A stretch of 64,000 nucleotides of DNA from Enterococcus dongliensis (GCF_005405225.1 NZ_BJDQ01000001.1:124001-188000); one strand, 5' to 3'. Numbered from the stretch's first letter, positions 16,324-26,102 are shown. Numbers and translations: made by a program. Notes: a model not told the origin generated them from the sequence alone.

Positions 16324-18486
16324 ATGACAAAGATGCATATTGCTTTAGCGGGAAACCCTAACAGTGGAAAAACAAGCACCTTTAATGTCTTGACTGGAAC
16401 GAATCAGTTCGTTGGAAATTGGCCCGGAGTTACAGTCGAACGCAAAGAAGGAATCTATAAAAAAGATGCGGCAGTAATCATCGATGATCTGCCGGGGATT
16501 TATTCACTATCGCCTTATTCCCCAGAAGAAGTAGTGGCACGAGACTATCTGCTCTCAGGGACACCTGATGCCATCGTGAATATCATTGATGGCACCAATC
16601 TTGAACGAAATCTTTACTTGACCACGCAACTGATTGAAACAGGGATTCCAGTAGTAGTTGCGGTGAACATGATGGATGTCATAAAAAAAAGTGGAAAACA
16701 AATCAACTTAGACAAACTATCCTACGCTTTAGGCACGCCAGTAATTGGCATTAGTGCATTGAAAAATTGGGGGCTGGACAAAGCACTCACTGAAGCGGTT
16801 CATCTAGTCAAAAAAGGTGTGGAAGAAATCAATTTTCCCCACTACGATAGGCGATTAGAAGCAGCACTTAGCGAGGTCGAAACGGTTTTAGGCAGTACGG
16901 TTCTAGCTAAATATAGTCGCTGGTATAGTTTGAAATTATTTGAACGGGATGAACGTGCGCAACGTGAGTTGAATCTAAGTACAATCCAGCAAAAAGATTT
17001 AGAAGAAATTATTAAAATCACTGAAAAAATATTTGGTGAAGATGCGGAAAGCTTAGTGATTAATGAACGCTATAATTTCATCACAGATCTAAAAACGCTG
17101 TGCGTAGTTGAAGATGACCAATTCAAATTATCTGTTTCAGATAAAATCGATCAAATCGTTACCAATCGTTTTTTGGCACTGCCGATTTTTGCTTTGGTTA
17201 TGTGGTTGATTTATTACATTGCAATTCAGACAATCGGCACAATGGGTACTGATTGGATCAATGAAAATCTGTTTGGCGACATCATCCCAACGTTTGTCCA
17301 ATCGACTTTACAGTCGTGGGATGTGGCTATCTGGATGCAACAATTGATTTTAGATGGAATCCTTGCAGGAGTTGGTGCAGTTTTAGGCTTTCTCCCACAA
17401 TTGATTGTACTTTTCCTATGTTTAGCGCTTTTGGAAGACTGTGGCTATATGTCGCGGATTGCTTTTGTTATGGATCGGATTTTCCGTAAATTTGGTTTGT
17501 CAGGAAAATCATTTATTCCGATGCTGATTGCAACAGGTTGTGGTGTGCCAGGTGTAATGGCAAGTCGGACGATTGAAAATGAAAAGGATCGGCGAATGAC
17601 CGTGATGTTGACGACTTTTATGCCTTGTTCAGCAAAACTGCCGATCATTGCTTTGATTGCAGGTGCTTTCTTTCCAAACAGCAGCTGGGTAGCGCCATCT
17701 GCATATTTTGTCGGAATGGGTTCGATTGTGTTGTCAGGAATCGCATTGAAGAAAACGCAGCTTTTTGCAGGTGATCCGACGCCGTTTATCATGGAACTTC
17801 CGTTATATCATCTGCCACGAATCAGTAATACGCTCCGTTATACTTATGATCATAGTAAAGCCTTTGTCAAACGTGCTGGAACAATCATTTTTATTTCTAG
17901 CATTGTAATTTGGTTTATTTCTAACTATAATTTCTCCTTACAAGCAGTAAATGAAAATGAGAGTATATTAGCTGCTCTAGGCGGTGTAATCGCGCCATTA
18001 TTTGCACCACTAGGCTGGGGCGATTGGCGTGGGACGGTGGCAGCTATCACCGGATTGATCGCCAAAGAAAATGTAATCGGTACTTTTGGAATTTTATATC
18101 GTCATGCGGCAGTAGCTGAAGATGGGGTAGAAATCTGGAAATCCTTACAACTAGCGTATACACCGATTGCTGGTTATTCATTTCTTGTCTTTAATTTACT
18201 ATGTGCACCATGTTTTGCAGCAATTGGTGCAATCCATCGTGAAATGGGCGATGCAAAATGGACATGGCGTGCGATTGGCTATCAATGTGGTCTTGCTTAT
18301 GCGGTAAGTTTTATTGTCTATCAGTTTGGTCATGTGATTTTTGAAAATGGGAAAATCGGTATTGGATTGATGTTAGCAGCAGTAGTATTAATCGCGATGA
18401 TTTACTTTGTTGTAAGAAGACCTGTTAAGCAAACACCGTCCATTACGATTGAAGAAATTAAAGAGGTGAAAGAATGGCAACTATAA
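16324..18486 (+). CDS. feoB: Ferrous iron transporter B
   Basis: Membrane Fe2+ importer (720 aa) with an N-terminal G-protein domain: G1 GNPNSGKTS, G3 DLPG, G4 NMMD (about residues 10-121), then a GDI helical domain, and a membrane part from about 275 with the paired gate motifs (LLEDCGYMSR, IATGCGVPGVMA and later NLLCAPCFAAIGAI). Length matches the family. It is downstream of feoA with no gap and overlaps a small Cys-rich gene at its 3' end. The Fur-like box predicts induction under iron limitation. Confidence 0.96.
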   Translation: MTKMHIALAGNPNSGKTSTFNVLTGTNQFVGNWPGVTVERKEGIYKKDAAVIIDDLPGIYSLSPYSPEEVVARDYLLSGTPDAIVNIIDGTNLERNLYLTTQLIETGIPVVVAVNMMDVIKKSGKQINLDKLSYALGTPVIGISALKNWGLDKALTEAVHLVKKGVEEINFPHYDRRLEAALSEVETVLGSTVLAKYSRWYSLKLFERDERAQRELNLSTIQQKDLEEIIKITEKIFGEDAESLVINERYNFITDLKTLCVVEDDQFKLSVSDKIDQIVTNRFLALPIFALVMWLIYYIAIQTIGTMGTDWINENLFGDIIPTFVQSTLQSWDVAIWMQQLILDGILAGVGAVLGFLPQLIVLFLCLALLEDCGYMSRIAFVMDRIFRKFGLSGKSFIPMLIATGCGVPGVMASRTIENEKDRRMTVMLTTFMPCSAKLPIIALIAGAFFPNSSWVAPSAYFVGMGSIVLSGIALKKTQLFAGDPTPFIMELPLYHLPRISNTLRYTYDHSKAFVKRAGTIIFISSIVIWFISNYNFSLQAVNENESILAALGGVIAPLFAPLGWGDWRGTVAAITGLIAKENVIGTFGILYRHAAVAEDGVEIWKSLQLAYTPIAGYSFLVFNLLCAPCFAAIGAIHREMGDAKWTWRAIGYQCGLAYAVSFIVYQFGHVIFENGKIGIGLMLAAVVLIAMIYFVVRRPVKQTPSITIEEIKEVKEWQL

Positions 18487-18608
18487 TCTTGAGCATTTTA
18501 ATCTTTGGTGGTGCGGGAGTAATTATTTATCGGCGAGTTAAAAACGGTAGTTCTTGCGAAGATTGTAATAGCAGTTGTCCAGTGAAAGAAGAACAACAGC
18601 GGCATTAA
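18474..18608 (+). CDS. FeoB-associated Cys-rich membrane protein
   Basis: A 44-residue protein overlapping the last 13 bases of feoB in another frame, preceded by GAGGTG. Residues 2-18 form one membrane helix (ATIILSILIFGGAGVII), followed by basic residues (YRRVK) and a Cys-rich tail CEDCNSSC (Cys28, 31, 35). This single-helix plus CxxC layout is that of the small proteins encoded after feoB in many Firmicutes (sometimes treated as FeoC-like). Function is unproven; metal or redox sensing at FeoB is plausible. Confidence 0.85.
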   Translation: MATIILSILIFGGAGVIIYRRVKNGSSCEDCNSSCPVKEEQQRH

Positions 18609-18612
18609 ATTG

Positions 18613-18640
18613 AGATTCGGCATTTGCCGGATCTTTTTTT
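18613..18640 (+). terminator. feo operon terminator
   Basis: A 9-bp stem AGATTCGGC / GCCGGATCT (one G-U pair), loop ATTT, followed by T7. Confidence 0.88.
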
Positions 18641-18662
18641 GTATTTTTACTAATAAAAATAC
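18641..18662. repeat. AT-rich inverted repeat after the feo terminator
   Basis: Perfect 9-bp arms GTATTTTTA / TAAAAATAC around CTAA. It has no T-run of its own; its role is unclear. Confidence 0.45.
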
Positions 18663-18744
18663 TAGCACGTCAATATTTGATGATTGGCATAGATAATGCT
18701 GAAAGAAAATCTAACGATTGACGGAGGAAAAATAAATAGAAGAG

Positions 18745-18773
18745 TTGACAATTGTTAGGTACCGAACTATAAT
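18745..18773 (+). promoter_or_regulatory. Perfect consensus promoter of the marR-type gene
   Basis: TTGACA at 18745-18750, a 17-bp spacer, TATAAT at 18768-18773: both boxes match consensus exactly, so it should be very strong unless repressed. Confidence 0.9.
18754..18767. promoter_or_regulatory. Operator 1 inside the promoter spacer (MarR-type)
   Basis: GTTAGGTACCGAAC, an imperfect palindrome occupying the promoter spacer exactly up to the -10 box. Confidence 0.7.
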
Positions 18774-18788
18774 AACGAATGAAATTAA

Positions 18789-18802
18789 GTTAGGTGCCTA
18801 AC
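18789..18802. promoter_or_regulatory. Operator 2 downstream of the start site (MarR-type)
   Basis: GTTAGGTGCCTAAC, palindromic arms GTTAGG / CCTAAC, 35 bp from operator 1 and sharing 12 of 14 bases with it. Confidence 0.7.
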
Positions 18803-18829
18803 TATATGAATAGAAAAGGAGAATTTATC

Positions 18830-19528
18830 ATGAGTGAGTTCACCAAAGATTTGATGCGTCAATTACGTTTTATCAGCTCTGCTAGTAATGCTTTTATGAA
18901 TAGACGGCAACGATTGAATGGACAACAACGTGTTTTAGTAATTTTAGCAAAAGAAGATGGCTTGATTCAAAGTCAGTTAGCTGAAATTTTGGACATACGT
19001 CCAAGTTCATTGGCTGAATTAATGAAGAAGATGGAGAAACAAGGAGATGTGATACGAAAAGCAGAAGAACAGGACAAACGGATCAAACGCGTCTTCTTGA
19101 CTGAAAGAGGAAAGCAAAAAGCACAACGGTTTAACAATGATCAGGATATGAGCGAGGCTTTTTTTGCTGGACTGACAGATGAAGAACAACAGAATTTTAG
19201 TGAGTATCTGCAAAAAATTTCTGCTGGGTGGCAAGAAGAATTTCAAAAACAGTCGGGGCGATTTGTAGATCCTATGGACCGTCTACGTCAGATGCAAGCC
19301 ATTCGTGAACAAATTTCCGAAAATTGGCAAGACGATTGGCGAAAGCTTTCGCGAGAAGAGCAACAGCGCATGCGAAATCAAATGCGACGTGAGATGCACA
19401 ATGTCTCAAGAGATTTTTCCCGTAATTTCAATCATGATTTTAGGTCGAATTTTTGGAACAATCATGACTGCTTAAAAAAATCAGATAAACCGAATCATTC
19501 AGCAGATACAGAGTGGGAAGATTTTTAA
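18830..19528 (+). CDS. MarR-family transcriptional regulator with long C-terminal tail
   Basis: Winged-helix repressor. Residues 1-145 form a typical MarR domain (LAEILDIRPSSLAELMKKMEKQGDVIRK recognition region; DKRIKRVFLTERGKQ wing). The protein is 232 aa, about 80 longer than usual MarR proteins: the tail (about 150-232) is rich in Arg, Gln, Asn, Asp and Phe (FSRNFNHDFRSNFWNNHD) and looks low-complexity and charged. I chose ATG 18830, 8 bases after AAGGAG. Two near-identical operators sit in and behind its promoter, so autorepression is likely. The ABC exporter starts 17 bases downstream, a common pairing in which the repressor senses the exported drug. Confidence 0.85.
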   Translation: MSEFTKDLMRQLRFISSASNAFMNRRQRLNGQQRVLVILAKEDGLIQSQLAEILDIRPSSLAELMKKMEKQGDVIRKAEEQDKRIKRVFLTERGKQKAQRFNNDQDMSEAFFAGLTDEEQQNFSEYLQKISAGWQEEFQKQSGRFVDPMDRLRQMQAIREQISENWQDDWRKLSREEQQRMRNQMRREMHNVSRDFSRNFNHDFRSNFWNNHDCLKKSDKPNHSADTEWEDF

Positions 19529-19545
19529 CGGAAGAAGGAACCAAA

Positions 19546-21321
19546 ATGGCTCAAAATAAAAATGTCGTACCAAAGCAAACGACGAAAGATACTAAAAAAA
19601 GCAACTACAAGTTAAAAGATTTTTTGCGCTTAATCTTGAGTGTCAATCCTAAAAAAATGTTGTTTATCATCGGATTAGTATTAAGTTTACTGACAAGCGG
19701 TGCTAGTTTGATTGTTCCGCAACTGACCAAAGGGTTGATCGACACAAGTAGATTGGCACAGATCGATAAAAAAATGCTGCTTGTTTTAATCTTAGCCTTC
19801 ATAGCACAGTTAGCCTTTGGTGCAATCGGCAGTTTCTTCCTTCGTTTTGTTGGTGAAAGTGCAGTCAAAACACTGCGAGAAAAATTATGGGAACATCTGT
19901 TGCAAATGCCTGTCAGTTATTATGACGATCATAAATCAGGCGAGAGCAGTTCGCGTCTTGTTAATGATACGACAGTCATCAAAGATTTGGTCGCGACTCA
20001 GTTTCCGAATTTTATCACTGGGTCGATTCAATTAGTGGGATCAATGATCATCTTGTTTGTGATGGATTGGAAGATGGCAGCAATGATGTTTTTAGCTGTA
20101 CCGATCATGGCATTAATCATGCTGCCGATCGGACGGGTCATGTCTCGTTTAGGTCGACAATTACAAGCGGCAACTGCTGATTTCAATGCAGAAGCTAGTG
20201 AGAAATTATCAGAGATACGATTGATCAAAGCTAGTAATGGGGAAAAATTTGAAAAAAATAGCGGCGGTTCATTTATCAACAAAATTTTTACTCTAGGGAT
20301 TAAAGATGCAAAAGTGGAAGCCATCTTGCAACCAATCATCACAACAGTCATGTTAGGATTATTTGTGGGGATTTTAGGTTATGGGGCTGTCCGAGTGCAA
20401 GCGGGAACTTTGACTAGTGGTCAATTGGTCGCTTTCTTATTATATTTGTTCAATATCATGATGCCAGCAGCTAGTTTTGCACTGTTCTTTTCACAAGTGC
20501 AAAAAGCTATGGGGGCAACCGAACGAATTGAACAAATTTTGAAAACGGATCTGGAACCAATTAAGACTGGCAAAAGCATAGATGTTGCTGGTAAAATGAT
20601 CAAAGCAGAAAATCTTTCCTTTCATTATGTTGCAGATCGTCCAATCTTGAAGAATGTTTCTTTTGAAGCAAAACCAAACACAGTGATTGCTTTTGCTGGA
20701 CCAAGCGGTGGTGGTAAATCGACAATCTTTGCTTTGTTAGAACGATTCTATCAACCGACAGAAGGTTCAATAAAAATAGGTGATGATGCCGCCGATTCAC
20801 TCAGTCTTACTAGTTGGCGCTCACAAATCGGCTACGTTTCCCAAGACAGTGCCGTTTTTGCTGGCAGTATTCGTGAAAATCTACAATATGGCTTGGAACG
20901 AACGCTGACGGATGAAGAATTATGGCACGGCTTGGAATTAGCGTACGCAGATCAGTTCGTTCGAGGATTTCCAGAGCAATTGGAAACGAAATTAGGTGAA
21001 CGAGGAGTGAAATTATCTGGTGGTCAAAAACAACGGATTGCCATCGCACGCGCATTTTTACGTGATCCTAAGATCCTCATGTTAGACGAGGCCACTGCCA
21101 GCTTAGATTCACAGTCTGAAGAAAAAGTTCAGCGGGCATTGGATCAATTAATGACAGGACGAACGACATTAGTGATTGCACACCGGCTTTCTACGATTGT
21201 TGATGCAGATCATATTTATTTTATTGAAAAAGGGGAAGTAACTGGTCATGGCACACATAGTGAATTGATCGCAACTCACCCACTTTACGCCCAATATGTA
21301 CAAGAACAAGTTGTAAGCTAA
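19546..21321 (+). CDS. ABC exporter, fused membrane and ATPase domains
   Basis: Half-transporter of the LmrA/BmrA/MsbA multidrug type (591 aa). The membrane domain (about 40-325) has six hydrophobic helices; the nucleotide-binding domain has Walker A GPSGGGKST, Q-loop GYVSQD, signature LSGGQ, Walker B ILMLDEA and the H-loop IAHRLS. It should dimerise in the cytoplasmic membrane. It is co-transcribed behind the MarR-type regulator and ends at a terminator. Substrate cannot be read from sequence; a lipophilic drug or lipid is typical. The start is ATG 19546 with AAGGA upstream. Confidence 0.9.
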   Translation: MAQNKNVVPKQTTKDTKKSNYKLKDFLRLILSVNPKKMLFIIGLVLSLLTSGASLIVPQLTKGLIDTSRLAQIDKKMLLVLILAFIAQLAFGAIGSFFLRFVGESAVKTLREKLWEHLLQMPVSYYDDHKSGESSSRLVNDTTVIKDLVATQFPNFITGSIQLVGSMIILFVMDWKMAAMMFLAVPIMALIMLPIGRVMSRLGRQLQAATADFNAEASEKLSEIRLIKASNGEKFEKNSGGSFINKIFTLGIKDAKVEAILQPIITTVMLGLFVGILGYGAVRVQAGTLTSGQLVAFLLYLFNIMMPAASFALFFSQVQKAMGATERIEQILKTDLEPIKTGKSIDVAGKMIKAENLSFHYVADRPILKNVSFEAKPNTVIAFAGPSGGGKSTIFALLERFYQPTEGSIKIGDDAADSLSLTSWRSQIGYVSQDSAVFAGSIRENLQYGLERTLTDEELWHGLELAYADQFVRGFPEQLETKLGERGVKLSGGQKQRIAIARAFLRDPKILMLDEATASLDSQSEEKVQRALDQLMTGRTTLVIAHRLSTIVDADHIYFIEKGEVTGHGTHSELIATHPLYAQYVQEQVVS

Positions 21322-21324
21322 AAA

Positions 21325-21352
21325 AACGCCTTCGAGTTTTCGAAGGCGTTTT
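21325..21352. terminator. Bidirectional terminator between ABC exporter and leuD
   Basis: A perfect 11-bp stem AACGCCTTCGA / TCGAAGGCGTT with loop GTTT, flanked by A6 upstream and T4 downstream. Confidence 0.88.
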
Positions 21353-21354
21353 AA

Positions 21355-21936
21355 TTAATAATTTGTCATTTTTTCTTCGTAGGCTCGGATTTCGTCTTCA
21401 TACTGCAACGTGACACTGATATCATCTGACCCACTGATTAATTTTGCTTTCCAAGTTGGGTCGATTTGGAAGGTGTAACAAATTGATCCAGTTCGTACTT
21501 CTTGAGCGATTAGATCAACAGTGATGGATTGATCTGCAGGAAGCTGACTCAATTTTTCTCGCATATCTTTTTCCAAGCGAATAGGTAACAGGCCATTTTT
21601 CAGTGCATTCATATAAAAGATATCTCCATAACTTCCAGCGATGATTACTTTAAAACCATAGTCTTGGATAGCCCATGCAGCATGTTCCCGTGAAGAACCT
21701 GAACCAAAATTTTCTCCCGTGACTAGGATGGTTGAATCTTTTCGCTCAGAAGTATTCAAAATAAAGTCGGGATTCGGTGATCCATCGGCTAAATAGCGCC
21801 ACTCATCAAAAAGATGTTTTCCAAAGCCGGCTTTGTCAACTTGTTTTAAAAATTCTTTGGGAAGGATTTGATCGGTATCGATATTATCATTCATCAAAGG
21901 AACCGATTTTCCTGTATAGCTGGTAAACTTTTCCAT
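21355..21936 (-). CDS. leuD: 3-Isopropylmalate dehydratase small subunit
   Basis: Swivelling subunit (193 aa) of isopropylmalate isomerase, which converts 2- to 3-isopropylmalate in leucine synthesis with LeuC. It shows [16 protein letters not shown] and [16 protein letters not shown] (substrate-binding Ser/Arg loop). Its ATG overlaps the leuC stop codon in TAATG, implying translational coupling and equal amounts of both subunits. It is the last gene of leuABCD. Confidence 0.96.
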   Translation of the reverse strand: MEKFTSYTGKSVPLMNDNIDTDQILPKEFLKQVDKAGFGKHLFDEWRYLADGSPNPDFILNTSERKDSTILVTGENFGSGSSREHAAWAIQDYGFKVIIAGSYGDIFYMNALKNGLLPIRLEKDMREKLSQLPADQSITVDLIAQEVRTGSICYTFQIDPTWKAKLISGSDDISVTLQYEDEIRAYEEKMTNY

Positions 21937-23309
21937 TAAATGACCTCCTTACGACTGTCGACAAAATTTCCATGAAGTGCGGCTAATGCGGCCATTACAG
22001 GACTGCAAAGGTGTGTACGAGCATCCTTGCCTTGCCGGCCTTGGAAATTCCGATTAGATGTTGAAGCACAATGCACACCGGCTGGTACACGATCGGGATT
22101 CATTCCTAGACACATTGAACAACCAGGTTCCCGCCATTCAAAGCCTGCATCTATAAAAATTTTATCCAAGCCAATCTTTTCTGCCGCTTTGCGAACAGGT
22201 CGTGAACCAGGAACCACGATAGCTGTGACGTTCTCATGGATTTTTTTTCCTTTGATGATCTTTGCAGCCTCTTGCAAATCAGACAAACGTCCGTTGGTAC
22301 AGGAACCGATGAAAACATATCCTACAGGAATATCTGCTGGTGTTTGCCCCGGTTTCAAGTCCATATAATCATAAGCTTTTTGCATGTCAGGCGAAGTAAT
22401 CTCTGGGAAAGTACCATCAAACGGGACACCCATTTCAGGGTTAGTTCCCCATGTAACAAAAGGAACTAATTCGCTGGCATCTAGGGTCAGTACTTTGTCA
22501 TAAACGGCATCTTTGTCGGTGTATAACTCTTTCCAAGCATTGATGGCTGTTTCCATATTTTTAGGTGCGTACTCACGATGTGCAACATAGTCAAAAGTTT
22601 TTTCATCAGGTGCCATTAGTCCGATTTTTGCACCGCCTTCGATCGCCATGTTACAGATTGTCATACGTTCTTCCATTGATAGATTTTCGATGGTCTCTCC
22701 ATAAAATTCAGCACCATAACCCACGCCAAAATCGGTCCCATATTTAGCAATCAATGCTAAAATAATATCTTTTGCATAAACACCTTTAGGTAATTTTCCC
22801 GTAATCTCAATCCCCATGTTTTTAGGTTTGTTTTGCCAAAGTGTTTGAGTAGCAAAAACATGTTCCACTTCACTCGTACCAATCCCAAAAGCTAAAGCAC
22901 CGAATGCTCCGTGAGTCGCTGTGTGCGAATCACCACAGACGATTGTTTTCCCTGGTTGCGTCAAACCAGTCTCGGGACCGACCATGTGGACGATTCCTTG
23001 TCGATCACTACCATTGTCGCAAAGCTGTACGCCAAACTCTTGACAATTTTTTCTTAACGTATCGATTTGTTTCTTTGCAATCAGATCGGTGAAATTAAAA
23101 ATATCCACAGTTGGTACGTTGTGATCCATCGTCGCAAACGTCCGCTCTGGGTGACGTAGTGTTCTGCCAGCTTCACGAATCCCTTCAAATGCTTGAGGGG
23201 AGGTTACTTCATGGATCAAATGCAGATCAATATAAAGTAATTGTGGCGCACCTTCATTCCCGTAGACGACATGTCGGTCCCATAGTTTATCAAATAGCGT
23301 TTTTCCCAT
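21936..23309 (-). CDS. leuC: 3-Isopropylmalate dehydratase large subunit
   Basis: Catalytic aconitase-family subunit (457 aa) that binds the [4Fe-4S] cluster. Cluster ligands are in FIGSCTNGR and [11 protein letters not shown]. It contains [21 protein letters not shown]. It lies 3 bases after leuB and overlaps leuD by one base. The length is slightly below the usual 465-470 aa, with all key motifs present. Confidence 0.96.
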   Translation of the reverse strand: MGKTLFDKLWDRHVVYGNEGAPQLLYIDLHLIHEVTSPQAFEGIREAGRTLRHPERTFATMDHNVPTVDIFNFTDLIAKKQIDTLRKNCQEFGVQLCDNGSDRQGIVHMVGPETGLTQPGKTIVCGDSHTATHGAFGALAFGIGTSEVEHVFATQTLWQNKPKNMGIEITGKLPKGVYAKDIILALIAKYGTDFGVGYGAEFYGETIENLSMEERMTICNMAIEGGAKIGLMAPDEKTFDYVAHREYAPKNMETAINAWKELYTDKDAVYDKVLTLDASELVPFVTWGTNPEMGVPFDGTFPEITSPDMQKAYDYMDLKPGQTPADIPVGYVFIGSCTNGRLSDLQEAAKIIKGKKIHENVTAIVVPGSRPVRKAAEKIGLDKIFIDAGFEWREPGCSMCLGMNPDRVPAGVHCASTSNRNFQGRQGKDARTHLCSPVMAALAALHGNFVDSRKEVI

Positions 23310-23312
23310 AGT

Positions 23313-24362
23313 TTATGCTCCTTCCAATTCTTGAATCACAGCTTCAGTAAATTGGGCTGTGGTTGCTTGACCACCTAAGTCATGTGTCAACAATCCTTTT
23401 GACAATATTTTGTCACAAGCGTCTTCAATGGCTTGCGCTGCCGTTTCTTCTTGAAATGATTGTCTCAGCATCATCGCTACAGATAAAATCATCGAGATTG
23501 GATTGGCGATTCCTTGCCCTGCAATATCTGGCGCAGAACCATGGATTGGTTCGTAAAGAGACGGACCATCCGTGCTGTAACTAGCACTTGGCAACACCCC
23601 TAATGAACCGGGCAATACGGAAGCTTCATCACTTAAGATATCGCCAAATAAATTGTCGGTGACAATCACATCAAAAGCTTTTGGATTTTGGATTAATTTC
23701 ATCGCAGCCGAATCAACATACTGATGTTCCAACCGACAATCAGGGTATTCTTTGGCAATTTCTTCTGCTGTTGCGCGCCATAATTTACTAGAAGCAAGAA
23801 CGTTTGCTTTATCTACTGAAGTTACTTTTTTTCCACGACTTTGTGCCAGCTTAAAAGCAGAGTGGAGGATTCGTTCGATTTCATTTTTTTGATAGCGTGC
23901 GGTATCATATGCCATCTGTTCTGTTAGCTCACGCGGCTCTCCAAAATAAATCCCGCTGCTTAATTCTCGTACAATAATCAAGTCAGTTCCTTCGATAATC
24001 TCCGGTTTTAAAGGCGAAAGATGGATTAAGGCAGAAGAGACGGCTACTGGACGAATGTTTGCAAATAAATTCAAAGCCTTTCGAAGAGCTAGTAAGCCTT
24101 TTTCTGGCGTATCTGACATTTTTTCCCATTTAGGACCGCCAATTGCTCCTAATAAAATTGCATCGGCATTTTGACAAGCAGCCAATGTTTTTTTAGGTAA
24201 AGAAGCACCAGCTTCATCAAGTCCAGCACCGCCGAAAGGATGTTCTTCCAGCTCAAAAGAGTGGAAGCATTTTTTTGCGACAGCGTCCAATACTTGAAGG
24301 CCGCTTGCCATAATCTCTGGTCCAATCCCATCACCAGCTAAAACCACAATTTTCTTTTTCAT
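23313..24362 (-). CDS. leuB: 3-Isopropylmalate dehydrogenase
   Basis: NAD+-dependent oxidative decarboxylation of 3-isopropylmalate (349 aa, usual length). Motifs: AGDGIGPEIM at the N-terminus, RELSSGIYFGEPRE, the metal-binding region VTDNLFGDILSDEAS and EPIHGSAPDIAGQGIANP, which binds NAD. It lies between leuA and leuC in one transcript. Confidence 0.96.
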   Translation of the reverse strand: MKKKIVVLAGDGIGPEIMASGLQVLDAVAKKCFHSFELEEHPFGGAGLDEAGASLPKKTLAACQNADAILLGAIGGPKWEKMSDTPEKGLLALRKALNLFANIRPVAVSSALIHLSPLKPEIIEGTDLIIVRELSSGIYFGEPRELTEQMAYDTARYQKNEIERILHSAFKLAQSRGKKVTSVDKANVLASSKLWRATAEEIAKEYPDCRLEHQYVDSAAMKLIQNPKAFDVIVTDNLFGDILSDEASVLPGSLGVLPSASYSTDGPSLYEPIHGSAPDIAGQGIANPISMILSVAMMLRQSFQEETAAQAIEDACDKILSKGLLTHDLGGQATTAQFTEAVIQELEGA

Positions 24363-24424
24363 TTTTTTACTCCTATCTTTTATTTAAATAACATTTCTCT
24401 GTTGTGAAAAAAGTCGCATTGATC

Positions 24425-25939
24425 TTAGCTAGTCGTTTTAAATCGATTGCTGGCTTTTACATATGCCTTAGCAGAAGCTTGTAATACATCAAAGTCTACA
24501 CCGATTCCACGAAATTCTTGTTTTGTTTTTTCATCACGAATGGTTACACGAACTTCAGCCTGTGCATCTTCGCCGCCTGTCAGTGCTTGAATCTCATATT
24601 CTGTGAGTTCGATAGTTTGTTGGAACAATTCATCAATGGCATTGTATATTGCTTGGATACTACCTGAACCGATGCGGGAAGCGACTTTTGTTTCATTTTT
24701 TTCATTAATGATTGACACGATTGCACCTTGATAACCGTTAGAACTGTATTGGACTTGGACATCAGCTAACTTGAATGCTTCAGTTTCTTCACGTGATTGG
24801 TCGGCCAGCAAGGCAATCAAATCTTTATCAGTAATTTGTTTTTTCTTGTCAGCCAATCGTTTGAATCGTTTGAAAGCTTCTTTACTATCAAGGTCTGTCA
24901 ATTGATAGCCAAGTTCTTCTAATTTTGCATTAAAGGCATGGCGTCCTGATAATTTTCCAAGTGGGAGCGAGTTTTGTGTGACGCCTACCATAGTAGGTGT
25001 GATGATCTCGTAAGTCTCAGGATTTTTCAAGACACCGTCTTGATGAATGCCAGATTCGTGTGCATACGCATTGTCACCGACAACTGCTTTGTTTTTAGGA
25101 ACAGGAATACCCGAAAGATGAGCAACCAATTCACTTGTTCGTTTTGTTTCATTTAATACGATGTTTGTTTCGCACTGATAAAAATCTTTGCGGATTGCTA
25201 ATGCCAGTGCGACTTCCTCTAACGCTGTATTGCCAGCACGTTCGCCGATACCATTGATGGCACCTTCAACACGATTTGCCCCGTTTTCAATCGCAGCTAG
25301 AGCATTTGCTGTAGCCATTCCTAGATCATCATGACAATGTGAAGAAAAAGTAATTTCTTTTTCACTATGGATATTTTCAATCAATGACTTAAAAATAGCT
25401 CCATATTCAGTTGGGTTTGAATAGCCAACGGTATCAGGAATATTGATAATCGTGGCTCCAGCATCAATCGCTGTTTGGACAGCTTCTAACAAGAAACCTT
25501 TTTCAGTCCGTGAAGCATCTTCTGGCGAGAATTGAACTTTTTCAAATAAACTATGAGCATAACGAACATGTTCTTTAATAGAAGCTAACACTTCTTCACG
25601 TGTCATTTTTAATTTGTATTGCATATGGACATCACTCGTTGCTAGGAAAACATGAATCTGTGGATCAACCGCTTCTTTTAGTGCTTCATACGCCCGATCA
25701 ATATCTTTTTTCTGGCAACGTGCCAATCCTGTCACAGTCATTTTCTTTACTTGTTGAGCGATGGTCTGGACAGCTTCAAAATCACCGGGTGAGGCGATGG
25801 GAAAGCCTGCCTCAATAACATCGATGCCCCATTTTTCTAGTTGAAGTGCAATCTGAACTTTTTCTTTTGTATTAAAATTTACACCAGGTGTCTGTTCACC
25901 ATCTCTTAATGTGGTATCAAAAAATTGAATCTTTCTCAC
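24425..25939 (-). CDS. leuA: 2-Isopropylmalate synthase
   Basis: First committed enzyme of leucine synthesis: acetyl-CoA plus 2-oxoisovalerate (504 aa). Catalytic TIM barrel with [15 protein letters not shown] at the N-terminus and the metal site [23 protein letters not shown] in the subdomain; the C-terminal LeuA dimer domain (about 390-504) is the leucine feedback site. I chose GTG 25939 because GGAGG lies 6 bases upstream; the longer frame from an ATG at 25960 would translate the ribosome site itself. It is preceded by an attenuator leader. Confidence 0.95.
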   Translation of the reverse strand: MRKIQFFDTTLRDGEQTPGVNFNTKEKVQIALQLEKWGIDVIEAGFPIASPGDFEAVQTIAQQVKKMTVTGLARCQKKDIDRAYEALKEAVDPQIHVFLATSDVHMQYKLKMTREEVLASIKEHVRYAHSLFEKVQFSPEDASRTEKGFLLEAVQTAIDAGATIINIPDTVGYSNPTEYGAIFKSLIENIHSEKEITFSSHCHDDLGMATANALAAIENGANRVEGAINGIGERAGNTALEEVALALAIRKDFYQCETNIVLNETKRTSELVAHLSGIPVPKNKAVVGDNAYAHESGIHQDGVLKNPETYEIITPTMVGVTQNSLPLGKLSGRHAFNAKLEELGYQLTDLDSKEAFKRFKRLADKKKQITDKDLIALLADQSREETEAFKLADVQVQYSSNGYQGAIVSIINEKNETKVASRIGSGSIQAIYNAIDELFQQTIELTEYEIQALTGGEDAQAEVRVTIRDEKTKQEFRGIGVDFDVLQASAKAYVKASNRFKTTS

Positions 25940-25969
25940 TTTACTTCCTCCTTCAGTCAAAACGGGTAT

Positions 25970-26018
25970 AAAAAAAGCACTCCATCACAGAAAGACCATT
26001 TCTTCTGCGATGCAATGC
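25970..26018 (-). terminator. leu operon attenuator (leader terminator)
   Basis: On the minus strand a 16-bp stem (5' arm at 26018-26003, 3' arm at 25992-25977; one mismatch, two G-U pairs) with a 10-base loop, followed by a run of seven T. It lies between the leader peptide and leuA, 30 bases ahead of the leuA GTG. Confidence 0.85.
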
Positions 26019-26023
26019 GAATA

Positions 26024-26055
26024 GGGACTTCATGAAATAAATTTCAGAAAGTCCC
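26024..26055 (-). promoter_or_regulatory. Upstream hairpin of the leu attenuator
   Basis: GGGACTT pairs with AAGTCCC and, after a 2x2 internal loop, TGAAAT with ATTTCA, leaving a 2-base loop. It begins 2-3 bases after the leader peptide stop codon, where a ribosome stalled on the Leu codons would prevent it from forming. Confidence 0.6.
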
Positions 26056-26057
26056 AC

Positions 26058-26102
26058 CTATAATAATAAAGTTGCGTTATAAGATATTGTTGATTTTGTC
26101 AT
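26058..26102 (-). CDS. Leucine leader peptide of the leuABCD operon
   Basis: A 14-residue ORF, MTKSTISYNATLLL, ending in three consecutive Leu codons (TTA TTA TTA) directly before the stop. GGGTGG at 26113-26108 lies 5 bases upstream of the ATG. It sits about 40 bases after the predicted transcription start and ahead of a hairpin and an intrinsic terminator. This is the layout of classical ribosome-mediated attenuation, and a similar leader with adjacent Leu codons is known for the leu operon of Lactococcus lactis. Confidence 0.88.
   Translation of the reverse strand: MTKSTISYNATLLL

Noticed and set aside
18696-18758. A 20-codon ORF ahead of the MarR-type gene
   Set aside because: It runs across the consensus promoter and has no ribosome site.
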